From positions 1 through 33,380 of the forward strand of contig CAZYXZ010000033.1 of NCBI GenBank assembly GCA_964651395.1: a DNA stretch of 33,380 nt. The letters are read 5' to 3'. Positions 25,158 through 31,765 of the stretch are shown here, piece by piece; the stretch's first letter is position 1; each line of letters starts with the position of its first letter. The position numbers and the translations under genes are program-made. This DNA comes from CAZYXZ01 sp964651395. Its GTDB lineage: Bacteria; Actinomycetota; Actinomycetes; BP-191. The notes beneath the pieces were generated by a model, which saw nothing but the letters and a program-made list of their open reading frames with translations, did no database searches and was not told the origin of the DNA.

Positions 25158-26122
25158 CGGCGCCCACGGTGACGTCGCCGGTACTGGAGGCGAGCAAGGT
25201 CACGAAGCGCTTCGGCGGCCTCATCGCGGTCAACGACGTGGACTTCGTCGTCAACGAGCGCGAGATCGTCGGGCTGATCGGGCCGAACGGCGCCGGGAAG
25301 ACCACGTTCTTCAACTGCCTGACGGGTCTGGAGACCCCCACCAGCGGCCAGGTCCGCTACATGGGCAAGCCGCTGTCCGGCCACCCGGCGGCGGTGACCA
25401 AGACGGGTCTGGCGCGCACCTTCCAGAACATCCGGCTGTTCCCCAACATGACCTCGTTGGAGAACGTCCAGGTCGGCCGGCACTGCCGTACGAAGACCGG
25501 ACTGTTCTCGGCGCTGGGCCGGGGTCCCAAGTACCGGCGCGAGGAGCGCGAGTCGGAGCAGGTCTCGCGCGAGTGGCTGGACTTCGTCGGCCTCTCGAAG
25601 GTCAGCGGCGAGCTGGCCCGCAATCTCCCGTACGGCGACCAGCGGCGTCTCGAGATCGCCCGGGCGCTGGCCACGGACCCGGGCCTGCTGCTGCTCGACG
25701 AGCCGACCGCCGGCATGAACCCGCAGGAGACCCAGGCGGCCATGAAGCTGGTCCGGTCCATCCGCGACCGGGGCCTGGCCGTGATCGTCATCGAGCACGA
25801 CATGCGGTTCATCTTCAACCTGTGCGACCGGGTGGCGGTGCTGGTGCAGGGCCAGAAGCTGGTGGAGGGGCTGCCTGCCGACGTCCAGGCCGACCCGCGC
25901 GTCGTGGAGGCCTACCTGGGCTCCCCGCCGGACGAGGACCCCAAGACGACCAAGAAGGTCGTGCCGGCCCGCAAGTCGGCGGCCAAGAAGGCGGCACCGG
26001 TGAAGAAGGCGGCACCGGTGAAGAAGGCGGCACCGGTGAAGAAGGCGGCGGCCAAGAAGCCCCCCGCGAAGAAGGCCGCACCGGCCACGAAGGCCGCACC
26101 CAAGAAGAAGGGCCGGTCGTGA
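25154..26122 (+). CDS. livG: Branched-chain amino-acid ABC transporter, ATPase LivG with a Lys/Ala/Pro-rich tail
   Basis: 322 residues. The ATPase part (1 to about 260) has FGGLIAVNDVDF, Walker A IGPNGAGKTTFFN, the LivG-type ARTFQNIRLFPNMTSLENV, signature-region LPYGDQRRLEIARAL, Walker B LLLLDEPTAGMNPQE and H-loop IVIEHDMRFIFNLCDR, ending RVVEAYLGS as normal. About 60 further residues are almost only Lys, Ala, Pro and Gly, including three AAPVKK units, and end KKKGRS. Typical LivG stops near 255-260. The tail is not a frameshift product, because its stop overlaps the livF start and the repeats are in frame. It resembles histone-H1-like or HupB tails, so nucleic acid or polyanion contact is possible. 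Confidence 0.94.
   Translation: MTAPTVTSPVLEASKVTKRFGGLIAVNDVDFVVNEREIVGLIGPNGAGKTTFFNCLTGLETPTSGQVRYMGKPLSGHPAAVTKTGLARTFQNIRLFPNMTSLENVQVGRHCRTKTGLFSALGRGPKYRREERESEQVSREWLDFVGLSKVSGELARNLPYGDQRRLEIARALATDPGLLLLDEPTAGMNPQETQAAMKLVRSIRDRGLAVIVIEHDMRFIFNLCDRVAVLVQGQKLVEGLPADVQADPRVVEAYLGSPPDEDPKTTKKVVPARKSAAKKAAPVKKAAPVKKAAPVKKAAAKKPPAKKAAPATKAAPKKKGRS
25991..26044 (+). repeat. Three tandem 18-bp repeats in the livG tail
   Basis: Three identical copies of GCGGCACCGGTGAAGAAG encode (AAPVKK)3. Identity at every synonymous position indicates recent duplication; further degenerate AAKK-type codons flank them. Confidence 0.95.
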
Positions 26123-26835
26123 CCGCGCTGCTCGAGGTCGAGGACCTCCGGGTCGCCTACGGCAAGATCGAGGCGGTCAAGGGAATCAGCTTCTCGGTCG
26201 AGGCCGGCCAGGTCGTCACGCTCATCGGCGGCAACGGCGCCGGCAAGACCACGACCCTGCGCACCCTCTCCGGTCTGCTGCGCCCGGTCAGCGGCGAGAT
26301 CCGCTTCGAGGGCAAGCGGATCGACCACATGCCGGCACACGAGATCGTCGAGAACGGCATCGCACACTCGCCCGAAGGGCGCCGCATCTTCCCGCGGATG
26401 ACCATCGACGAGAACCTGCAGCTGGGTGCCTTCATTCGCAGGGACACATCGGGCATCAAGGACGACCTCGACCGGGTGTTCGCGCTTTTCCCGATCCTCG
26501 AGGAGCGGCGCAGCCAGAAGGCCGGCACGCTCTCCGGCGGCGAGCAGCAGATGCTCGCCATGGGTCGCGCGGTGATGAGCAAGCCTCGACTGCTCATGCT
26601 CGACGAGCCGTCGATGGGCCTCTCGCCCATCATGATGCAGCGCATCTTCGAGACCGTGACCGAGCTCAAGGCCGCCGGTACGACGATCCTGCTGGTCGAG
26701 CAGAACGCCCGCGCCGCGCTGTCGCTGGCCGACTACGGCTACGTCATCGAGACCGGCAAGATCGTGCTGAAGGACGTGGGCAGCAAGCTGCTCGGCAACG
26801 AAGAGGTCCGCAAGGCCTACCTCGGCGAGGACTGA
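26119..26835 (+). CDS. livF: Branched-chain amino-acid ABC transporter, ATPase LivF
   Basis: 238 residues, the usual LivF length. LLEVEDLRVAYGKIEAVKGISF, Walker A IGGNGAGKTTTLRTLSG, the LivF-specific GIAHSPEGRRIFPRMTIDENL, signature TLSGGEQQMLAMGRAVM, Walker B LLMLDEPSMGLSPIM and H-loop-region LLVEQNARAALSLADYGYVIETGKI are intact. GTG 26119 overlaps the livG stop. It pairs with LivG as the ATPase heterodimer under LivH/LivM. Last gene of the operon, followed by hairpins. Confidence 0.96.
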   Translation: MTALLEVEDLRVAYGKIEAVKGISFSVEAGQVVTLIGGNGAGKTTTLRTLSGLLRPVSGEIRFEGKRIDHMPAHEIVENGIAHSPEGRRIFPRMTIDENLQLGAFIRRDTSGIKDDLDRVFALFPILEERRSQKAGTLSGGEQQMLAMGRAVMSKPRLLMLDEPSMGLSPIMMQRIFETVTELKAAGTTILLVEQNARAALSLADYGYVIETGKIVLKDVGSKLLGNEEVRKAYLGED

Positions 26836-26842
26836 ATCCGTT

Positions 26843-26859
26843 GTGCGGCTCCGCCGCAC
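26843..26859 (+). terminator. Hairpin after livF
   Basis: GTGCGGC-TCC-GCCGCAC, a perfect 7-bp stem with a 3-nt loop, 7 bp after the livF stop. No T tract, but the stability and place suggest a terminator or mRNA 3'-end stabiliser for the liv operon. Confidence 0.55.
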
Positions 26860-26889
26860 CCGCCGAACATCCGTGCGCGAACGCCAGCG

Positions 26890-26976
26890 GCTGAAGCGTT
26901 CGCTGTACCAACATCAGCGTCGGCGTCTTGGCACAGCGAACGCTTCAGCGTCAGCGCTGCTCTAGCAGATGTTGGT
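26890..26976. repeat. Interleaved inverted repeats between livF and the DUF554 gene
   Basis: A perfect 17-bp inverted repeat (26890-26906 with 26933-26949; core CTGAAGCGTTCGCTGT) and a perfect 9-bp one (ACCAACATC 26907-26915 with GATGTTGGT 26968-26976) overlap in the order A-B-A'-B'. The two are directly adjacent on the left side. The 17-bp pair can form a hairpin with a 26-nt loop. Also present is the 7-bp direct repeat CAGCGTC at 26915 and 26946. Function unknown. Confidence 0.7.
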
Positions 26977-26990
26977 CCGGCGCGGGCGTA

Positions 26991-27029
26991 GCAGCGCAGA
27001 CAGCACAGCAGCGCAAAAAACACAGCAGC
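26991..27029. repeat. 17-bp tandem direct repeats (2.3 copies)
   Basis: GCAGCGCAGACAGCACA (26991-27007) and GCAGCGCAAAAAACACA (27008-27024) agree at 14 of 17 positions, and a third partial copy GCAGC follows. The arrangement resembles iterons or a repeated operator but lies between two convergent genes. Confidence 0.6.
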
Positions 27030-27095
27030 CCGGGGGCCTTTGGTTCCGACCACGTCTTCCCCGAACATGGTCGTTATCTACTCGGCTCCCGGGCT
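27015..27095 (-). terminator. Possible intrinsic terminator of the DUF554 gene
   Basis: On the minus strand, AGCCCGGG (27095-27088) and CCCGGGCT (27034-27027) enclose a second stem CGACCA/TGGTCG. The outer stem is followed after 6-7 bp by T6 (27020-27015), a rare T run in this GC-rich sequence. The long interior makes it a weak example. Confidence 0.35.
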
Positions 27096-27113
27096 ACCGG
27101 AGAGCGGACGCTA

Positions 27114-27845
27114 TCAGCGCAGCGACTGCACGGTCCATGTGAGCAACGGGGCGAGAGCGAGGGCCGGGAGCAGGTCGCCGACCGGTACCCGCTTCACGTC
27201 GAGGAGGCGGAGTCCCACACCCACCAGGAGCAGCCCGCCTACGGCCGTGATCGAGGCGACAGAGGCCGCGGAGAGCAGATCGTGGGAGAAGTAGGCGACC
27301 GCGGTCAGCGCCCCCTGGTAGACCGCCACGACGAGGGCACTGGCCGCCACGCCCCAGCCCAGCGCCGAGGCGAAGGCAAGCGCCGCGAACCCGTCGAGCG
27401 CGCTCTTGAGCGCCAGCAGCTCGATGTCGCCGTTGAGTCCGTCCTGCAGCGACCCGAGGATGGTCACCGGTCCCACGCAGAAGACCAAGGACGCGGCGAC
27501 GAACCCTTCGACGAACGTCGCCCGGTCGCCCTGCCCGAGCCGCGCCTGCAGCCGTGCGCCGAGCCCGGTCAGCCGTTCCTCGATCCGCAGCAACGAGCCC
27601 GCAACACCACCGAGCACGATCGATCCGAGCACGACCAGGACCGCCGTCGTACCCACGGCCGCCACGAGCGCCGGGTCGCCGACCGCGGTCGCCTGTCGGG
27701 CGGCGACCAGCAGCGTGACCAGTCCGAGGCCGTCGGTGACGACACTCCGGGTGCGCTCCGGCAGCCGGTCGCCGAGCGCGACACCGAGGCCCGCGCCGAC
27801 CAGGACGGTGGCGACGTTGAGGGCCGTCCCAGTGCCCGGAATCAC
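27114..27845 (-). CDS. DUF554 (YqgA-like) membrane protein
   Basis: 243 residues, six to seven hydrophobic helices. GTGTALNVATVLVGAGLGVALGDRLPE is the family's first helix, with the conserved Asn and Gly residues. The middle part GDRATFVEGFVAASLVFCVGPVTILGSLQDGLNGD is the best DUF554 signature, and TAVGGLLLVGVGLRLLDVKRVPVGDLLPAL is the usual C-terminal motif. The start is GTG 27845 with GAAGGG upstream on the minus strand. The role is unknown; a transport or channel role has been suggested for the family. Convergent with livF; divergent from the GNAT gene across the MITE-like element. Confidence 0.9.
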   Translation of the reverse strand: MIPGTGTALNVATVLVGAGLGVALGDRLPERTRSVVTDGLGLVTLLVAARQATAVGDPALVAAVGTTAVLVVLGSIVLGGVAGSLLRIEERLTGLGARLQARLGQGDRATFVEGFVAASLVFCVGPVTILGSLQDGLNGDIELLALKSALDGFAALAFASALGWGVAASALVVAVYQGALTAVAYFSHDLLSAASVASITAVGGLLLVGVGLRLLDVKRVPVGDLLPALALAPLLTWTVQSLR

Positions 27846-27895
27846 GGCATTGCCCTTCGGTCCGCCCGGAGTAGTCTGCCGGGACCGCGCGCCAG

Positions 27896-28061
27896 CCTAG
27901 GAGTCTGCTGAAGATGTCGCATCGCCGCCTGCCGGCCCGAGCTGGCGTCTGGCGTCGTTCTCGGTCGTCCGCGTGCAACCCGCACGCGGACTCCCTGCGG
28001 CCTGGCCAGGCACCAGCTCGACCTCGGCATCCGGCGACGACATCTTCAGCAGACTCCTAGG
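27896..28061. mobile_element. MITE-like palindromic element with CTAG borders
   Basis: A perfect 24-bp inverted repeat pairs 27896-27919 with 28038-28061. It includes CTAG at each border (27897-27900 and 28057-28060), leaving a 156-bp element with termini GAGTCTGCTGAAGATGTCG. The interior folds further: CGAGCTGG/CCAGCTCG (27938-27945 with 28013-28020), GTCTGGC/GCCAGGC with one G-T, and GTCCGCGTGC-AACCC-GCACGCGGAC at 27967-27991. No transposase gene is inside. The structure suits a non-autonomous insertion; CTAG could be a 4-bp target duplication, as made by some IS5-group elements. A large regulatory hairpin is the alternative. Confidence 0.55.
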
Positions 28062-28068
28062 AGATCCC

Positions 28069-28692
28069 GTGGTCCGAGCAGCTCTGCAGGTCCGCGAGGC
28101 GCGGCGCGAAGACATGCCCATGCTGCTCGAGCTGTGGTCGCAGCTGCGGGAGCAGCTGCCGCGACGCGTGCTGCGCAATGGCGTCACCGAGACACCGACC
28201 ACCGCCGAGAACCGCTTCGAGGAGCTCCTCGCGACTCCCCGCCTGCGCCTGGTCGTCGCGGAGTCGGACGAGGAGATCATCGGGATGGCGGTGCTGCGAC
28301 CCGGCCCCAACTCCGCGCTGGTCGACCTGCCGACCCTCGAGTTCAGCCATGTCTGCGTGAAGGCGGGCAACCGGCACCGCGGCGTGGGCAAGGCGCTACT
28401 GGGCGCCGCGGTGGCGTACGCCGACGAGCTCGGCATCGAGCAGGTGGTCGCGAGCGTCTTCCCGGCCCACCGCGAGGCCAACCGGTTCTACGCGCGGCTC
28501 GGGTTCGCGCCGATCGCCGTACGCCGGGTCGCCCCGGTCGCCCTGCTGCGCCGACAGCTCGCGCCGACCGGCCAGGAGGGCCGCGCGGCCGCACTGCGCC
28601 GCGAGATCCGGCTGCCGCGGCGGCGGGCTCACACCTCGCGCAGTGCGCAGGTGACCCGCGACGTGCAGATCAACCGGTCGGCGTCGTCGTAG
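28069..28692 (+). CDS. GNAT-family N-acetyltransferase
   Basis: 207 residues. The GNAT core includes VREARREDMPMLLELWSQL, EEIIGMAVLRPG, the strand LEFSHVCVKAGNRHRGVGKALLGAAVAYADELG with the acetyl-CoA loop (R-x-x-G-V-G-K), and ANRFYARLGFAPIAVRR near the end of the fold. A basic C-terminal tail of ~50 residues follows. GTG 28069 is used because AGGAG lies 5 bp upstream. That site sits on the border of the MITE-like element, half in its CTAG and half in the flank. The open frame further upstream is element sequence. The last 64 bp overlap the 3' end of the opposite-strand thioesterase gene. Substrate unknown. Confidence 0.85.
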   Translation: MVRAALQVREARREDMPMLLELWSQLREQLPRRVLRNGVTETPTTAENRFEELLATPRLRLVVAESDEEIIGMAVLRPGPNSALVDLPTLEFSHVCVKAGNRHRGVGKALLGAAVAYADELGIEQVVASVFPAHREANRFYARLGFAPIAVRRVAPVALLRRQLAPTGQEGRAAALRREIRLPRRRAHTSRSAQVTRDVQINRSASS

Positions 28693-29051
28693 ATCGACAC
28701 CGCCCAGGTCGTGATGGTGCGGCCCTTGTGCAGCGGTGTGGCCACCCCGCGGACCGAGCCGGTCGTCGCTGACCGGTGGTGCGTCGCGTTGATCTCGATC
28801 CCGACGGCGGAGCGGTCCGGCCAGCCGTGCAGCGCCGCACCCATGGACGCGAGGCTCTCGGCGAGGACGCAGGACGCTCCGCCGTGCAGGAGCCCGTAGG
28901 GCTGATGGTTGCCCTGCACCGGCATCGTCCCCTCGACCCGGTCCGGCTCGAGGACGGTCATCTCGATGCCCATGCGGTCGGCGATGGTGCCCCGGCTGGA
29001 CTCCTTGAGGAGGGCCATCGTCTGGGCCAGGTCGGGCCGCTCGGCTGTCAT
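28629..29051 (-). CDS. PaaI-type hotdog-fold thioesterase
   Basis: 140 residues. NHQPYGLLHGGASCVLAESLASMGAAL is the diagnostic active-site segment (Asn/Gln, HGG, and the helix with catalytic Glu). GIEINATHHRSATTGSVRGVATPLHKGRTITTWAVSIYDDADRLICTSRVTCAL completes the fold, with the usual 'G.a.p.h.Gr…' strands. It hydrolyses an acyl- or aryl-CoA; the natural substrate is not evident. It is divergent from polA with a 23-bp gap, and TAGTGT on the minus strand ends 6 bp before ATG 29051, fitting a leaderless transcript. Confidence 0.93.
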   Translation of the reverse strand: MTAERPDLAQTMALLKESSRGTIADRMGIEMTVLEPDRVEGTMPVQGNHQPYGLLHGGASCVLAESLASMGAALHGWPDRSAVGIEINATHHRSATTGSVRGVATPLHKGRTITTWAVSIYDDADRLICTSRVTCALREV

Positions 29052-29057
29052 GGGCCG

Positions 29058-29067
29058 ACACTACGAT
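29058..29067. promoter_or_regulatory. Overlapping divergent -10 hexamers for thioesterase and polA
   Basis: Minus-strand TAGTGT (29063-29058) is 6 bp from the thioesterase ATG. Plus-strand TACGAT (29062-29067) is 7 bp from polA GTG 29075. The two share the self-complementary TA at 29062-29063. Neither gene has a ribosome-binding site in the gap. Both therefore fit leaderless initiation from one bidirectional site. Confidence 0.5.
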
Positions 29068-29074
29068 GAACCGC

Positions 29075-31765
29075 GTGGCGGACGACCGGCTCCTGCTCCT
29101 CGACGGGCACTCGCTCGCCTACCGCGCGTTCTTCGCCCTCCCGGTCGAGAACTTCTCCACGACCACGGGCCAGCCGACCAACGCGGTCTACGGCTTCACC
29201 TCGATGCTCATCAACGTCATCCGCGACGAGCAGCCGACCCACATCGCCGTCTGCTTCGACCTCGCGGCGCCGACGTTCCGGCACGAGGCGTACGCCGAGT
29301 ACAAGGCGACCCGGTCGGAGACGCCCACCGACTTCCGCGGCCAGGTGTCCCTGGTCAAGGAGGTGCTCGACGCGCTGCGCATCCCCACCCTGGAGCTGGC
29401 CGGCTACGAGGCGGACGACCTGATCGCCACGCTCGCGACGCAGGCCAGCGCCAAGGGGATGGACGTGCTGATCGTCACGGGCGACCGTGACGTGTACCAG
29501 CTCGTCGACGAGCACGTCACCGCGCTGATGACGCGCCGCGGGATCAGCGACATGACCCGGTTCACGCCGGAGGAGGTCATGGCGAAGTACGGGCTGACAC
29601 CAGCCCAGTACCCGGACTTCGCGGCGCTGCGCGGTGACCCCAGCGACAACCTGCCCGGCGTACCGGGGGTGGGGGAGAAGACCGCGATCAAGCTCATCCA
29701 GCAGTTCGGCTCCCTCGCGGAGATGTGCGACCGGGTGGAGGAGATCCCGGGCAAGGTCGGGGGTGCCGTTCGTGAGCATCTCGCCTCGATCCTGCGCAAC
29801 CGGTCGCTCACCGAGCTCCGCCGCGACGTCCCGCTCGCCCTCGGCCCGGACGACCTGAACATGGGCCAGTGGGACCGCGAGGAGGTGCACACCCTCTTCG
29901 ACAACCTGCAGTTCAAGGTGCTGCGCGAGCGGCTGTTCGCGACGCTGTCCTCGGTCGAGCCGGAGGCGGACCAGGGTTTCGACGTGGCGGCCCGCGTGCT
30001 CGCGAGTGGCGAGCTGGACGGCTGGCTCGAGTCCCTGCCCCAGCACACGCGCGTCGGACTGCACCTGCGCGGCAGCTGGGGGCGCGGCACCGGGGACCCG
30101 CACGGCCTCGCTTTCGCCGTCGCGGGTGGTGGTGGCGCGTACGTGCACCTGGCCGAGCTGGACGCCGGAGAGGACGCGGTCCTCGCCCAGTGGCTGGCCG
30201 ATGAGTCCGTACCGAAGGCCATGCACGACATGAAGGGGCCGCTGCTCGCGCTGGCGGCGCGCGGCTGGACCGTCGCCGGCGTGACCAGCGACACCGCGCT
30301 CGCGGCGTACCTGGCGCTGCCTGGCCAGCGGACCTTCGACCTGGCTGACCTCGCGCTGCGCTACCTACGTCGCGAGCTGCGCGCGGAGGCGGTCGACGAC
30401 GGGCAGCTCGCGCTCGACGGGACCGACGCGAGCGCCTTCGACGGTGGCGACGCGGAGGCGAGTGACTCGGTGCTGCGCGCCCAGGCCGTCGCTGAGCTGG
30501 CCGCCTCCCTCGACGAGGACCTCGAGCGGCGCGGCGGTACCACACTGCTGCGCGAGCTCGAGCTGCCACTCGTCCACGTCCTCGCGCAGATGGAGCGCAC
30601 CGGCATCGCGGTCGACATGGACCACCTGACCCGACTGCAGGTCGAGCTGTCCGGCAAGGTCAAGCAGGTGTGCGCCGACGCGTACTCCAGCGTCGGCCAC
30701 GAGTTCAACCTCGGCTCGCCGAAGCAGCTTCAGGCGCTCCTGTTCGACGAGCTCGGCCTGCCGAAGACCAAGAAGATCAAGACCGGCTACACCACCGACG
30801 CCGACGCACTGCAGTGGCTGGCGTCGCAGACCGACCATCCGGTCATCGGCCATCTGCTGCGCCACCGCGACGTCGCTCGGCTGCTGACCGTCGTCGAGAA
30901 GCAGCTCATGCCGATGGTCGACGACAACAACCGCATCCACACGACGTACGAGCAGATGGTCGCGGCGACCGGGCGGCTGTCGTCGACCGACCCCAACCTG
31001 CAGAACATCCCGATCCGCACCGCCGAGGGCCGCGAGATCCGCAAGGCCTTCGTCGTCGGTGAGGGCTACGAGCTGCTGCTCACCGCCGACTACTCGCAGA
31101 TCGAGATGCGCATCCTGGCGCACCTGTCGGAGGACGCCGACCTGATCGATGCGTTCAACTCGGGGGAGGACCTGCACACGACGACTGCGGCGCGCGTCTT
31201 CGACGTGCCGCCGGACCAGGTCGATCCCGAGCTGCGCCGCCGGATCAAGGCGATGTCCTATGGGCTGGCCTACGGCCTGTCGGCGTTCGGTCTCGCGACG
31301 CAGCTGCAGATCACGCCGGACGAGGCGCGCGAGCAGATGGCGGCGTACTTCGAGCGGTTCGGCGGCGTCCGCGACTACCTGCGCGACGTGGTGGAGCAGG
31401 CGCGCAAGGACGGCTACACGGAGACCATCCTGGGGCGGCGGCGCTACCTGCCCGACCTGGTCAGCGACAACATGAACCGCCGGCAGATGGCCGAGCGCAT
31501 GGCGCTCAACGCGCCCATCCAGGGCTCGGCGGCCGACATCATCAAGCTGGCCATGCTCGGCGTCGACCGCGCGCTGCGCGACGAAAGGCTGCAGTCGCGG
31601 CTGCTACTCCAGGTGCACGACGAGCTGGTGCTCGAGGTCGCCCACGGCGAGCGGGACGCGGTGGAGGCCCTCGTCCGCCGAGAGATGGGTGGCGCCTACG
31701 CGCTCAACCTCCCGCTCGACGTGAGCGTCGGTGTCGGGCGCACCTGGGATGAGGCGGGCCACTGA
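29075..31765 (+). CDS. polA: DNA polymerase I
   Basis: 896 residues from GTG 29075; ATG 29066 would add three but overlaps the proposed -10. The 5'-nuclease domain (1 to about 290) has LLLLDGHSLAYRAFFAL, ICFDLAAPTFRHE-type metal residues, ELAGYEADDLIATLA, VTGDRDVYQLV and GDPSDNLPGVPGVGEKTA. The middle 3'-5' exonuclease-like domain lacks the DxE metal motif (VGLHLRGSWGRG at that place), so proofreading is probably lost, as in many Gram-positives. The polymerase domain has motif A DYSQIEMRILAHLS, motif B RRIKAMSYGLAYGLSAFGLA (Lys, Tyr) and motif C LLQVHDELVLEV. It fills gaps in repair and removes Okazaki primers. Confidence 0.96.
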   Translation: MADDRLLLLDGHSLAYRAFFALPVENFSTTTGQPTNAVYGFTSMLINVIRDEQPTHIAVCFDLAAPTFRHEAYAEYKATRSETPTDFRGQVSLVKEVLDALRIPTLELAGYEADDLIATLATQASAKGMDVLIVTGDRDVYQLVDEHVTALMTRRGISDMTRFTPEEVMAKYGLTPAQYPDFAALRGDPSDNLPGVPGVGEKTAIKLIQQFGSLAEMCDRVEEIPGKVGGAVREHLASILRNRSLTELRRDVPLALGPDDLNMGQWDREEVHTLFDNLQFKVLRERLFATLSSVEPEADQGFDVAARVLASGELDGWLESLPQHTRVGLHLRGSWGRGTGDPHGLAFAVAGGGGAYVHLAELDAGEDAVLAQWLADESVPKAMHDMKGPLLALAARGWTVAGVTSDTALAAYLALPGQRTFDLADLALRYLRRELRAEAVDDGQLALDGTDASAFDGGDAEASDSVLRAQAVAELAASLDEDLERRGGTTLLRELELPLVHVLAQMERTGIAVDMDHLTRLQVELSGKVKQVCADAYSSVGHEFNLGSPKQLQALLFDELGLPKTKKIKTGYTTDADALQWLASQTDHPVIGHLLRHRDVARLLTVVEKQLMPMVDDNNRIHTTYEQMVAATGRLSSTDPNLQNIPIRTAEGREIRKAFVVGEGYELLLTADYSQIEMRILAHLSEDADLIDAFNSGEDLHTTTAARVFDVPPDQVDPELRRRIKAMSYGLAYGLSAFGLATQLQITPDEAREQMAAYFERFGGVRDYLRDVVEQARKDGYTETILGRRRYLPDLVSDNMNRRQMAERMALNAPIQGSAADIIKLAMLGVDRALRDERLQSRLLLQVHDELVLEVAHGERDAVEALVRREMGGAYALNLPLDVSVGVGRTWDEAGH

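Noticed and set aside
25937..26122. Frameshift as the origin of the LivG tail
   Set aside because: The tail is in frame with the ATPase, has perfect 18-bp repeats, and its stop overlaps livF as usual for this operon.
26890..26976. H-type pseudoknot or integron attC site
   Set aside because: The junction between the first two arms has no linker to cross a 9-bp stem, and no attC core sites or integrase are seen. Kept only as interleaved repeats.
26991..27029. CRISPR array or plasmid-type iterons
   Set aside because: Repeats are short, adjacent without spacers and only 2.3 copies; no cas, rep or dnaA-box signals are nearby.
27094..27978. 294-codon minus-strand frame through the palindrome and DUF554 gene
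   Set aside because: Shifted frame of the DUF554 gene; the ArgGly-rich product has no domain.
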